From NCBI GenBank assembly GCA_028277345.1, contig JANQGM010000025.1, positions 17,075-81,074 of the forward strand: a stretch of 64,000 nt of DNA. Reading direction: 5' to 3'. The position numbers and the translations under genes were made by a program. The DNA comes from Candidatus Bipolaricaulota bacterium. Its GTDB lineage: Bacteria; Bipolaricaulota; Bipolaricaulia; UBA7950; UBA9294. Shown piece after piece: positions 1-7,208 of the stretch (the stretch's first letter is position 1; each line of letters begins with the position of its first letter). The notes beneath the pieces are model-generated. The model was not told where the DNA came from. It saw nothing but the letters and a program-made list of their open reading frames with translations, and did no database searches.

Positions 1-626
1 TCCAGGCGCTTCAGGTGCCCTTTGATGAGGCCGGCGAACGGCATCATGATCTCTGCGTAATAACGCTTGGCGGGCTCGCAGACCTTGGACCCATCGCCTG
101 AGAACAGATCGTCTGTCGCCAAGTGAGAGCCAAAGAGATCGCAGGTGAAAAGCACCTTCTCTTCTCTAAGATAGGTCAGCATCGTTTCCGGCCAATGCAC
201 CCACGGCGCATGCAGAAACTCAAGGGTCCAGTTTCCCAACGAAAGGGTCTCTCCATCGTCGACCGCCCGAATCCGATCCGCCGGAATTCCCAAGTGGTCT
301 TCGATCATCGACACGGCCTTGGGGCTGGCCAGCACTTGCGCATCGGGATACTTCTCAAGCACGAGCGGCGCCGAACCCGAATGATCTTGTTCCACATGCT
401 GGATAATGAGGTAGTCAATGTGCTCGACATCTGCTAATTGGGCGAAAAGAGCATCCGTCTTAGCCGGATCCGCGGTATCGATCAGCACGGTCTTCTCGCT
501 GCCGCGGACGAGGTAGGCATTGTAGCTAGTGCCCTCGGGGAGGGGGATCAATTCGTCGAACAGTCTCCGCTCCCAGTCGATGGCTCCCATCCACTCAATC
601 CCCGGCCGAATTTCTCTTGCTTTCAC
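1..626 (-). CDS. fprA: FprA-type flavodiiron protein (A-type flavoprotein), C-terminus beyond window
   Basis: Flavodiiron proteins reduce O2 to water or NO to N2O in the cytoplasm, using electrons from rubredoxin. Only the N-terminal metallo-beta-lactamase-like half (208 residues) is inside the window; the flavodoxin domain should follow. The di-iron motif H-x-E-x-D-H is visible as QHVEQDHSG around residue 80, followed by HAPWVHWPETM and LFTCDLFGSH, which carry later metal ligands. The start is GTG at 626: the ATG one base upstream reads straight into TGA, while GTG has AGGAGGAAAT before it. The neighbouring upstream rubredoxin and flavin reductase are the expected electron donors. Two strong hairpins lie between rubredoxin and this gene, so its expression may be set separately. 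Confidence 0.93.
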   Translation of the reverse strand, partial: MKAREIRPGIEWMGAIDWERRLFDELIPLPEGTSYNAYLVRGSEKTVLIDTADPAKTDALFAQLADVEHIDYLIIQHVEQDHSGSAPLVLEKYPDAQVLASPKAVSMIEDHLGIPADRIRAVDDGETLSLGNWTLEFLHAPWVHWPETMLTYLREEKVLFTCDLFGSHLATDDLFSGDGSKVCEPAKRYYAEIMMPFAGLIKGHLKRL

Positions 627-672
627 ATTTCCTCCTCAGCACCTGGTTTGCTTCAACCTACAATTCTTTTGT

Positions 673-720
673 GGAGAAAGGGCGGTTTTTTGCCCTTTCT
701 CCGATGAACCCGAAGGTTCA
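673..720 (-). repeat. Two tandem intercistronic hairpins between rubredoxin and fprA
   Basis: Read on the minus strand, a 6-bp stem TGAACC/GGTTCA closes a TTCG tetraloop (705-720) and includes the rubredoxin stop codon. It is followed by a perfect 11-bp stem GGAGAAAGGGC/GCCCTTTCTCC with an A-rich loop (673-702). No T-run follows on the minus strand, so this is not a typical intrinsic terminator. It could stabilise the upstream mRNA or mark a processing site. On the plus strand the long T-run falls inside the loop. Confidence 0.6.
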
Positions 721-876
721 CGCCTTCTCAAAGAACTCTTTTCCAACGCCGCACTCCGGACACACCCAGTCGTCCGGAAGATTTTCAAATGCGGTTCCCG
801 CAGCGATGTTGTTCGTGGGGTCGCCAACAGCCGGATCGTAGATATAGCCACACACCGTACATACCCATTTTTCCAT
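718..876 (-). CDS. Rubredoxin
   Basis: This 52-residue protein binds one iron through four cysteines: C6-x2-C9 (CTVCGY) and C39-x2-C42 (CPECG), the classic rubredoxin spacing and length. It shuttles single electrons in the cytoplasm. The start at 876 is chosen because GAAAGGAG lies just upstream and the protein then begins MEKWVC as in the family. It starts 2 bases after the stop of the flavin reductase and precedes fprA, so it is very likely the donor to the flavodiiron protein. In Moorella the flavin reductase and rubredoxin modules are fused as high-molecular-weight rubredoxin (Hrb); here they are separate genes in the same order. Confidence 0.96.
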   Translation of the reverse strand: MEKWVCTVCGYIYDPAVGDPTNNIAAGTAFENLPDDWVCPECGVGKEFFEKA

Positions 877-878
877 GT

Positions 879-1397
879 CTAACTCCTTTCCTTGCGGAGG
901 TTCTTTCGATACTCGTTGTACGTCAAGGGTTCGCCTGTTTCGCGAGTTCCCGCACAATCGACGGAAGCCACAAAGAGCGAATGCGTTCCCAAATTCACGG
1001 TCATTTCAGGAACGACGGTGCAATCGTACGTTGCGACAGCATCCGGCAAAAACGGGATTCCTTGTGCATTGACGTCATAGGGGAACCCATCGAATTTGTC
1101 GACATCTCGGCCTGACTGGAACCCGAACCGGCGAACGACCTCACCACACGTTGGGTTCTCTCGATCGAGAACGCTGACGCAAAACCGGCCCGTGTCACAA
1201 ATCATATCATGCGTCAATGACCTATTCCCCACCCCGACCACGATTCGCGGCGGCGCATTGGTGACCTGCATCAAGGCATCGATACACTGACCGTTCAGCT
1301 TCGAGTCGTGCTTCGCGGTCAGAATGTAAAGACCATGCGTGACCTGGAACAAGGCGATGTTGATGGGGCCCGGCTCGGTCACGTAGTTGAATGCCAT
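879..1397 (-). CDS. Flavin reductase-like FMN-binding protein (split Hrb N-terminal module)
   Basis: This 172-residue protein matches the flavin-reductase split-barrel fold: an N-terminal part with [10 protein letters not shown] and [11 protein letters not shown], then a central GRFCVSVLD segment. The family binds FMN and oxidises NAD(P)H. It lies 11 bases after ferritin and 2 bases before rubredoxin. The arrangement flavin reductase - rubredoxin - FprA equals the Hrb-FprA pair of acetogens but unfused. The inferred role is an NADH:rubredoxin reductase feeding the flavodiiron protein. The family call is firm; the exact electron path is inference. Confidence 0.85.
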   Translation of the reverse strand: MAFNYVTEPGPINIALFQVTHGLYILTAKHDSKLNGQCIDALMQVTNAPPRIVVGVGNRSLTHDMICDTGRFCVSVLDRENPTCGEVVRRFGFQSGRDVDKFDGFPYDVNAQGIPFLPDAVATYDCTVVPEMTVNLGTHSLFVASVDCAGTRETGEPLTYNEYRKNLRKERS

Positions 1398-1408
1398 CCT
1401 GTTCCTTT

Positions 1409-1930
1409 CTAGATCGTTTCGCCGGGAGGGAGGATCGCGCCTGGGACGCGTTGCTCCAATTCGCGATCCGCCATCAGCAGTCCAGGACCTTGCTCTCCGG
1501 CAATGTTCAGCAAATCGAGGACCTTATTGACGGAGTCTTCTTCCTCCACCTGCTCTTCAATGAACCACTGCAGCATGATCCCGGCAGCTCGATCGTTCTC
1601 ATCGTCCGCGAGTTTCGCCAAATCGTTGATCTTTCCGGTGATGAATTGCTCGTGCTTCAAGGCCGCGTTGAATGCGTCTCTTGGAGAGTTCCATTCGTGA
1701 TCCGGTTGGTCAAGCGCGTACAACTCGATTCGTCCTCCACGCTCGTTGATGTGATTGAAAAACCGCAGGGCGTGTCCGAACTCTTCCTGCGCCTGCGCCT
1801 TCATCCAATGCGCCATTCCATCCAGGCCTTTGGAGTGGAAATAGGCGGCCATGGAGAAATAGAGATAGGCGGAAAACGTCTCGTGCTGAATCTGCTGGTT
1901 CATGGCATCTTGCATTCGTTGGCTAATCAT
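1409..1930 (-). CDS. ftnA: Bacterial ferritin
   Basis: A 173-residue non-haem ferritin that oxidises Fe(II) and stores iron in a 24-mer shell. The four-helix bundle is clear, with ferroxidase-type residues in QIQHETFSAYLYF, EEFGHALRFF and EEQVEEEDSV. Length and the start MISQRMQDAMNQQIQHE fit FtnA proteins. The ATG at 1930 is preceded by GAGGTGAG. It sits between rubrerythrin and the flavin reductase under likely PerR control. A 178-base gap to rubrerythrin includes a 13-bp hairpin, so ferritin could have its own promoter or be separated by mRNA processing. Confidence 0.94.
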   Translation of the reverse strand: MISQRMQDAMNQQIQHETFSAYLYFSMAAYFHSKGLDGMAHWMKAQAQEEFGHALRFFNHINERGGRIELYALDQPDHEWNSPRDAFNAALKHEQFITGKINDLAKLADDENDRAAGIMLQWFIEEQVEEEDSVNKVLDLLNIAGEQGPGLLMADRELEQRVPGAILPPGETI

Positions 1931-2058
1931 GACTCACCTCATCCATGGGAGAAATCATCGATTTTGAGATGTTTCTCATGCTTTTGATTCAGGTCACGGC
2001 ACAGCTTATCACGGACCCTAGGGCGCCGCCTACGTGCTCACCGTGACTTGTTCCGATC

Positions 2059-2087
2059 GGAGGAACTTCTGCAACAGAAGCTCCTCC
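2059..2087 (-). repeat. Strong hairpin between rubrerythrin and ferritin
   Basis: A near-perfect inverted repeat: 13-nt arms (GGAGGAACTTCTG and CAGAAGCTCCTCC on the plus strand) around a 3-nt loop, with one position that pairs as G-U in the minus-strand RNA. No T-run follows, so an intrinsic terminator is unlikely. An mRNA stability or processing element within the redox operon is the simplest reading. Confidence 0.55.
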
Positions 2088-2108
2088 AGCATCGGATAGG
2101 TCGGGTCG

Positions 2109-2681
2109 CTACCAGTTTTCGCCCAACAACTCAAAGTGGGCTTGCTGGTGGGCGCAGGCCGGACACAGGCCGGGCGCCGCGGTGCCTTCATGCAGGTATC
2201 CGCAGTTTCGGCAGCGCCAAACAACAGCATTTGGCTTAGAGAACACGGCGTCGTTTTCGATGTTGGCGATCAGCCCGAGATAGCGCTTCTCATGTTGCTT
2301 CTCGGCGACGGCGATGGCCTCGAAAACAGAGGCAATCTCAGGAAAGCCTTCCTCACGAGCGACGTTCGCGAATTCGGGATACATGATCGTCCACTCGTAA
2401 TTCTCTCCGCCTGCGCCGGCCTTTAAGTTCTCCAACGTGGACCCGATGACTCCGGCAGGAAAGGCAGCGGTCACTTCGACCTCTCCGCCTTCGAGGAACT
2501 TGAACAAGCGTTTGGCGTGTTCGCGTTCCTGATCTGCGGTTTCCTCGAAGATATGCTGCATCTGCACGTAGCCTTCCTTCTTCGCTTTCGATGCGAAGTA
2601 GGTGTAGCGGTTTCGGGCCTGCGATTCACCGGCGAACGCCGTCAACAGGTTCTTTTCCGTCTTCGTTCCCTTGAGGTTCAT
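2109..2681 (-). CDS. rbr: Rubrerythrin
   Basis: This 190-residue peroxidase reduces H2O2 with a di-iron site in a four-helix bundle and a C-terminal rubredoxin-like domain. The N-terminal domain shows [20 protein letters not shown] and the iron-ligand motifs [13 protein letters not shown] and [14 protein letters not shown]. The C-terminal zinc-ribbon-like rubredoxin site is CRNCGY ... CPAC. The start at 2681 is chosen because it gives the canonical N-terminus and has AAGGAGG upstream. It follows mutM by 32 bases. It is a classic PerR-regulated gene of anaerobes and completes the peroxide and oxygen defence set. Confidence 0.97.
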   Translation of the reverse strand: MNLKGTKTEKNLLTAFAGESQARNRYTYFASKAKKEGYVQMQHIFEETADQEREHAKRLFKFLEGGEVEVTAAFPAGVIGSTLENLKAGAGGENYEWTIMYPEFANVAREEGFPEIASVFEAIAVAEKQHEKRYLGLIANIENDAVFSKPNAVVWRCRNCGYLHEGTAAPGLCPACAHQQAHFELLGENW

Positions 2682-2713
2682 TTGTGCGTCATCCTCCTTC
2701 GGATTTCTTGTGT

Positions 2714-3508
2714 CTAGTTCTGACAACTCGTACAGTAATAGGTGGATCGGCCACCTTGTTTCAAACGAGAAATGGCATTTCCGCAACGTTCACAGGGTTC
2801 ATCTTCTTTGCCGTAGACGGACAAGTGATTCTGAAACTCACCCTGCTCCCCGACAGAGGGGTGATAGTCAGAGACGCTCGATCCCAGCGTGGTTCCTTGC
2901 CCATCGATGGCGTCGTTTAGGACAGCGATGATGTTCTCGTGCAAGCGGCACATTTCGCTGTCAGAGAGTCCGTTCGCCGGACGTTGAGGAGAGATCCCCG
3001 AACGCCAGAGCGACTCCGAGGCGTAGATGTTGCCAATGCCGGCCACCTTTCGTTGATCCAACAAAAACAACTTGATCGGAGATCGCGATTTTGAGGCAAG
3101 GGTCGCGAATGTATGGGAAGTAAATTCGGGACTGAGCGGTTCAATGCCCAGGCTTGGCGCAAAACCAACGGGGCAGTACGTCACCGTGCCCAGCCGGCGC
3201 GGGTTCACGAAATAGATGGTATCTCCGGAATCGAGCACCAACTCCAGGCGGGTGTATTTCACCTCTTCAGGAGACCGGTGCAACCGTAAGCGTCCCGACA
3301 TTCGAAGATGAACGACCACATCGCTGCCATCTTCCAGATGGATGACAATGTGTTTTCCACGACGCGCGATGGCTTCAATCGACAGTCCTTCGATCAACGA
3401 GGCATCAAGGTTCAGTCGGTGATCGAGCACGTTAGCACGTTGAATCGTCTGCCCAACGGCGGGCTGAAGATTGCGAACGAACACCTCGACTTCAGGAAGT
3501 TCAGGCAT
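2714..3508 (-). CDS. mutM: Formamidopyrimidine-DNA glycosylase (Fpg/MutM)
   Basis: This 264-residue bifunctional DNA glycosylase/AP lyase removes 8-oxoguanine and ring-opened purines. The mature N-terminus MPELPEVE provides catalytic Pro2 and Glu3; [10 protein letters not shown] carries the conserved Lys, and the C-terminal zinc finger C-x2-C-x16-C-x2-C (CERCG ... CTSC) is intact. The start at 3508 is fixed by the PELPE motif. It overlaps the 3' end of perR by 8 bases, so oxidative DNA repair is translationally linked to the peroxide regulator. Confidence 0.97.
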   Translation of the reverse strand: MPELPEVEVFVRNLQPAVGQTIQRANVLDHRLNLDASLIEGLSIEAIARRGKHIVIHLEDGSDVVVHLRMSGRLRLHRSPEEVKYTRLELVLDSGDTIYFVNPRRLGTVTYCPVGFAPSLGIEPLSPEFTSHTFATLASKSRSPIKLFLLDQRKVAGIGNIYASESLWRSGISPQRPANGLSDSEMCRLHENIIAVLNDAIDGQGTTLGSSVSDYHPSVGEQGEFQNHLSVYGKEDEPCERCGNAISRLKQGGRSTYYCTSCQN

Positions 3509-4082
3509 TGGGCGACTCACCCCCTTTTTCGGATTGTGAGTCGCTTTGAGAAGTCCTCTGTGATGACTTCTCTTTTCTCGGCGTCGTCGGTTCGTCCAAG
3601 AAAGCCTTCGCCTTTCTTGATGAGGGATGGCTTGATTGTGAGCCATTTGGCGAGGCTGTTGTTGTCGATGCATCCTTTGCAAGACATGATGAGCAAATGC
3701 CGTAGGCGTACGTGCGGACGGCTTCGATCTGATGGCCGTCAACGCAATCGCCTAGTGTGTTTTCGTCTTCAACGTCGATATCGTAGACTGTGCTGCAAAC
3801 GCGACAGCGAAAATGAGCATGCGGTCCGATATCGGCGTCGTAACGAGCAACTGAAGGATCGACGGTAATTCTCAGAATGGCTCCTGCCTTGGTGAGCGCT
3901 TCAAGGGTGTTGTACACGGTCGCTCGGGACAAGGTCGGAAACTTCTTTCGAACGACATGAAGGATTTGGTCTGCTGTCGGATGCTTATTTGTCTTCTCCA
4001 AGCTTTCCAGCACAGCTAACCGTTGAATCGTCGGCGTCAATCCCAACTCTCGTAGTTTGTCTGAACGATCCGGCATTCTCAT
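3501..4082 (-). CDS. perR: PerR/Fur-family regulator with long Ser/Lys-rich C-terminal tail
   Basis: Fur-family repressor of about 193 residues (191 if the second ATG at 4076 is used). The winged helix ends with SRATVYNTLEALTKAG; the metal/dimerisation domain has RYDADIGPHAHFRCRVC and GICSSC, giving the structural Cys4 zinc site and the His/Asp residues expected of PerR-like sensors. The canonical domain ends near residue 138. About 55 further residues form a low-complexity tail rich in Ser, Thr, Lys, Gln and Glu, which is unusual since PerR proteins are about 145 residues long. Placement at the head of mutM-rbr-ftn-hrb-fprA genes supports a peroxide-sensing role and autoregulation. There is no clear Shine-Dalgarno; the promoter lies only about 10 bases upstream. 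Confidence 0.9.
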   Translation of the reverse strand: MRMPDRSDKLRELGLTPTIQRLAVLESLEKTNKHPTADQILHVVRKKFPTLSRATVYNTLEALTKAGAILRITVDPSVARYDADIGPHAHFRCRVCSTVYDIDVEDENTLGDCVDGHQIEAVRTYAYGICSSCLAKDASTTTASPNGSQSSHPSSRKAKAFLDEPTTPRKEKSSQRTSQSDSQSEKGGESPNA

Positions 4083-4091
4083 TTCGGACAA

Positions 4092-4120
4092 AGTATAACC
4101 TTGGATAATATCTAAATCAA
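4092..4120 (-). promoter_or_regulatory. perR operon promoter with short dyad in spacer
   Basis: On the minus strand TTGATT (4115-4120) and TATACT (4092-4097) are separated by exactly 17 bases. The spacer contains the short dyad GATA-T-TATC, a candidate Fur/PerR contact. The -10 ends 9 bases before the ATG at 4082, so the transcript would have almost no leader. Confidence 0.65.
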
Positions 4121-4206
4121 GAAAGAGAAGGCAAGGACATCGTGCATTGGAGTAGCAGGATTCATTGCCTCTATACTGCACGATAAGCGGAATCCGAGGA
4201 GGCCTC

Positions 4207-4647
4207 ATGCGTGCATTTCTCTGGAGTTGTGCTCTCAGCAGTCCACTCATCGCCCTCTATCACATCCTGACGCGATTCCGATGGACGGCACATCTCATCG
4301 TGATTCTCTATTTTGGAATCGGAGCATTCGCAGGGGCAATGTATGGATTGTTCGCCCATCAACGGGGCAAAGATCCAACGATTCCCCGTTTAATCACCGG
4401 AGGTGTTGTATCGGGTTTCGTCGTTGCGACTATCCAATTTGCGGTTGCCTTGCCGCCATGGAGCTATGACTTCTTTTCTCCCATGGTGGGCGGAGTGTTC
4501 GGCGGTGTGGGAGCCGTGCTGTATCTCGCCATGCAGCGAGCGGGGCATGGCAAGGAAGACGCGGCCCGAGAAAAACGATTTCAGATGATGATTGAGCAAC
4601 GAGGAGCCAGGTCCATCAATTCGGAGGGTGAACGAGCGGATGATTGA
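4207..4647 (+). CDS. Small multi-pass membrane protein of unknown function
   Basis: A 146-residue protein with about four hydrophobic segments: residues 4-20, 28-50 (HLIVILYFGIGAFAGAMYGL), 68-85 and 93-112, followed by a charged cytoplasmic tail. No family motif was recognised. The start at 4207 is preceded by GAGGAGG at a good distance. It is divergent from perR and overlaps the next gene (ATG at 4640 inside its last codons), so the two are probably co-translated. Confidence 0.75.
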   Translation: MRAFLWSCALSSPLIALYHILTRFRWTAHLIVILYFGIGAFAGAMYGLFAHQRGKDPTIPRLITGGVVSGFVVATIQFAVALPPWSYDFFSPMVGGVFGGVGAVLYLAMQRAGHGKEDAAREKRFQMMIEQRGARSINSEGERADD

Positions 4648-5182
4648 GTACTGCGCCTTCCTCCGGGCGATCAATGTGGGAGGGCATACCCTCAAGATGG
4701 CCGATTTGGTGGAGATCGTCGAAGCCCTTGGGCTTAGAGATGTGAGCACCTTCCTCGCTTCGGGGAACGTCCTCTTCTCATCGCCCGATGACCCTGAAGT
4801 TCTTGAGCAGATGCTGGCTGATGGACTGGAGCGAACCCTGGGGTATGCGGTGGAGGTCTTCGTCCGAACGATGGACGAGTTGCAGGCTATCAGGGCTCAT
4901 CCGGCCTTCCACCGATTTGAGCGTGAGGCGTTTGTTGCCCACAACATCGCTTTTTTGCACGATCCGCTCGATCAGAAGGGCGCGAGCGTCGTCAGCGCAC
5001 TGGAAACGCAGGTCGATCAGTTCGCCGTCTGTGGGCGGGAAATCCATTGGCTCTGCCGGAAGAAGCAAAGTGAATCGACCTTCTCAAACGCTATCTTGGA
5101 ACGAACGCTGGGAGCGCCCGCGACGTTTCGAACAGCGAATACAGTCGAGCGGCTTCTATCAAAGACGGGAAGAACGCGGTGA
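4640..5182 (+). CDS. DUF1697 family protein
   Basis: A 180-residue protein matching DUF1697: the N-terminus YCAFLRAINVGGHTLKMADL and the segment FLASGNVLFSS are hallmark strings of the family. The biochemical function is unknown; the proteins are small, soluble and cytoplasmic. The start at 4640 overlaps the end of the preceding membrane-protein gene by 8 bases. The gene ends 12 bases from the convergent NTF2-like gene, with no evident terminator between them. Confidence 0.9.
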   Translation: MIEYCAFLRAINVGGHTLKMADLVEIVEALGLRDVSTFLASGNVLFSSPDDPEVLEQMLADGLERTLGYAVEVFVRTMDELQAIRAHPAFHRFEREAFVAHNIAFLHDPLDQKGASVVSALETQVDQFAVCGREIHWLCRKKQSESTFSNAILERTLGAPATFRTANTVERLLSKTGRTR

Positions 5183-5194
5183 ACGCTTGACCGG

Positions 5195-5560
5195 CTACGC
5201 AGAGGGTTTCTTTCGGTAATCCCACAAGACGTTGACAATCCGCCAGGTATTATCCGACTTGGAAAGATGGAAATAATCGACAAAGACTTCGGAGGCGATC
5301 TTGACGGAGGCCATCGTTTCTGTTTGATCCAAAAGGATCACACTCCTCCTGCCTGACTCCGGTGCTTCAAGTTGTCCTTTCCCCACGGCGGGTGCGTCAA
5401 CCATCCAGGATTTGTCGACATCCCAAATTTCGCTTGCCGACACGATCCGTCGCTTGGCCAAGTGGTTGGACAGTACGTGGTTCATCCTGCCTGCATCGGC
5501 CGTATACCAACCCTCGATATCGTCCAGCGCAATGGCGCGAATGGCTTGGACATCATCCAT
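5195..5560 (-). CDS. NTF2-like (lumazine-binding/SnoaL-type) protein
   Basis: A 121-residue protein with the cone-shaped NTF2-like pattern: an N-terminal helix pair (IRAIALDDIEGWYTADAGRM), a middle strand segment SWMVDAPAVG and the C-terminal strands TWRIVNVLWDYRKK. Such proteins are often called putative lumazine-binding proteins; ligand and role are unknown. The start at 5560 (MDDVQ) is favoured by GTGGAGGAACCC upstream, and it overlaps the upstream VOC gene by 8 bases, so the pair is translationally coupled. Confidence 0.8.
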   Translation of the reverse strand: MDDVQAIRAIALDDIEGWYTADAGRMNHVLSNHLAKRRIVSASEIWDVDKSWMVDAPAVGKGQLEAPESGRRSVILLDQTETMASVKIASEVFVDYFHLSKSDNTWRIVNVLWDYRKKPSA

Positions 5561-6023
5561 GGGTTCCTCCACATCCCTCACAGGGGCAATCGCAGTCGCT
5601 CTCAGAAGGAGCGATCTGTCCGGAAATATGACCGAACCGGCGTTGGGTATCCTCGGTGGTGAAGGCCTGGATCTCGATCCGATACCCGCCCGGATCGATC
5701 AGGAAGAAGCTGTAGACGGGAAGATCTCCCACCATGGCGGGCTCTCCAAGAATCTCGATGGAAGGTTCGGTAGAAAGGTGAGTGTGCCAGGCATCGACGT
5801 CCTCGACGACGATGGAAAGCAGCGTTCCGATTCCTTTGGGCTGATCTTGCGCGCGCGCGCGGGAATCGACCAGTCCTACGTGAGCGGATCCGTGAATTCG
5901 ATACACCTTGGCCCACCCCTGGTCTTCGATGAGAGGTAGTCCGAGAACCTCGCGATAGAACCGATCTCCTACCTCAAGATCGTCGTAGCTCAAGAAGGTG
6001 ATGCCGGCGTAGGGCGTCTTCAT
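5553..6023 (-). CDS. VOC (glyoxalase/bleomycin-resistance) family protein with Cys-rich tail
   Basis: A 156-residue vicinal-oxygen-chelate protein. The fold is recognisable from ITFLSYDDLEVGDRFYREVL, then HVGLVD, VEDVDAWHTHL and the C-terminal FFLIDPGGYRIEIQAF, whose final Glu is a usual metal ligand. Members bind a divalent metal and act as glyoxalases, dioxygenases or drug-binding proteins; the substrate cannot be told here. Oddly, the last residues (SDCDCPCEGCGG) hold four closely spaced cysteines that could bind metal. AAGGAGG lies before the ATG. It overlaps the upstream transporter by 4 bases (ATGA). Confidence 0.85.
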   Translation of the reverse strand: MKTPYAGITFLSYDDLEVGDRFYREVLGLPLIEDQGWAKVYRIHGSAHVGLVDSRARAQDQPKGIGTLLSIVVEDVDAWHTHLSTEPSIEILGEPAMVGDLPVYSFFLIDPGGYRIEIQAFTTEDTQRRFGHISGQIAPSESDCDCPCEGCGGTHG

Positions 6024-7191
6024 CGTGTGAGGCCTCCTTTTGGTGCAGGAACGGGTTTGGATACGAGCCTGCGAATGATGAACAAGATGATGCCGAGAGC
6101 GAGCAGCAAGTCAATGCCAACGATGAGTGGCAGTGCTTGCGGGCTCCACGCCGCGAAGCGTTGGCCAATCAGCCAAGGAAAGCTCATGCTCCCAAGTGTC
6201 GAAGCGACGGCGATGACGCCGAGCCGCCGCCCTGTCATGGACATGTGCTTGCCGAGGAAGACCAGGAAGGTCGGATACACGGCAGCGACTCCGGCCCCGA
6301 AGAGGAGGGCGCTTCCCCATAGAATGGAAACGGATGGAGCCGAGACGTAAAGCAAGACACAGGCAGCGGCGCCTGTGCAAAGGCTGGCTATTACAACACT
6401 CAGCGCCGAGAAGCGAAGGGCAAGCCCCACGCCAATCAAGCGGAAAAGCGTGAAGGTGATCCAGAAGCCGGTTGTGATCTGTGTGGCCATATCCTCGCCG
6501 AAGGCGACGTTGACATACTCGAAAATCCAGTTTCCAAAGCCGACTTCAGCGCCGACATAGAGGGTAAAGACGACACACCCAAAGAAGAGCAACGAACGAA
6601 CGCTGGATTGAGGAGCAGCTTCGTGGGAAGGCGTTTCAAGTGGAGGCTCCGGCCGAAAGAGAAAGGCAACGCCGATGAGGGCGACGAGAAGGGAAAGTGA
6701 CCAGTAGGACCATGCGATCGATGTCTCCGATCGCGTCCACGCCACCAAGAGAGGCGCGATCAGTGCGCCGACGCCGAAGAATAGATGGAGCCCATTCATC
6801 GCGGGTCCCGGGTTGTCTCGATGCAAACGCATGATGAGCGTGTTGCTGCCCACATCAGGACCCGCCAGCGTGACGCCGATCAGCCCCATGATCACGGCAA
6901 GGGACCACAGGGTGTTCATCAACGGCACGAGGGCGGCGAGAGCGGCCCCCGCCACAATGATGAGGGCCAGGAATCGATGACATCCTCGACGATCGATGAA
7001 ACGGCCCAGTTGAGAGGCGCCGAGAAGATACCCCAGCGAGCGCGCCGACATGATCAACCCAATCGAGCCTAGGCCGACCCCGTTTGGGCCGATAGCGCGC
7101 GCAGCGTCGGGCCGGTCACGCCATAGATGAGTCCGACAACGGCGAGAGACGCGAAATAGACGCCGGTGGTCACTCCGCGGCTCTCGCGCAT
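6020..7191 (-). pseudogene. MFS transporter interrupted by a 1-base frameshift near its N-terminus
   Basis: The frame 6020-7057 encodes an MFS permease that lacks its first membrane segments. The missing N-terminus lies directly upstream in another frame: MRESRGVTTGVYFASLAVVG from the ATG at 7191, ending in a TAG within GSA-stop. Joining the frames at the C4 run 7078-7081 restores a normal MFS start (GPTLRALSAQTG then GLGSIGLIMSARSLGYL). One base appears to be missing in that homopolymer. The restored protein would be about 390 residues with 12 membrane segments. It could be a true pseudogene, a phase-variable tract or a sequencing error. The substrate is unknown. Confidence 0.8.
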
Positions 7192-7208
7192 CAAAGCTGC
7201 CACGAGGG

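Noticed and set aside
2030..2110. Short minus-strand frame MLEELLLQKF... after the rubrerythrin stop codon
   Set aside because: Only 20 codons, lies in the hairpin between rubrerythrin and ferritin; composition is explained by the inverted repeat.
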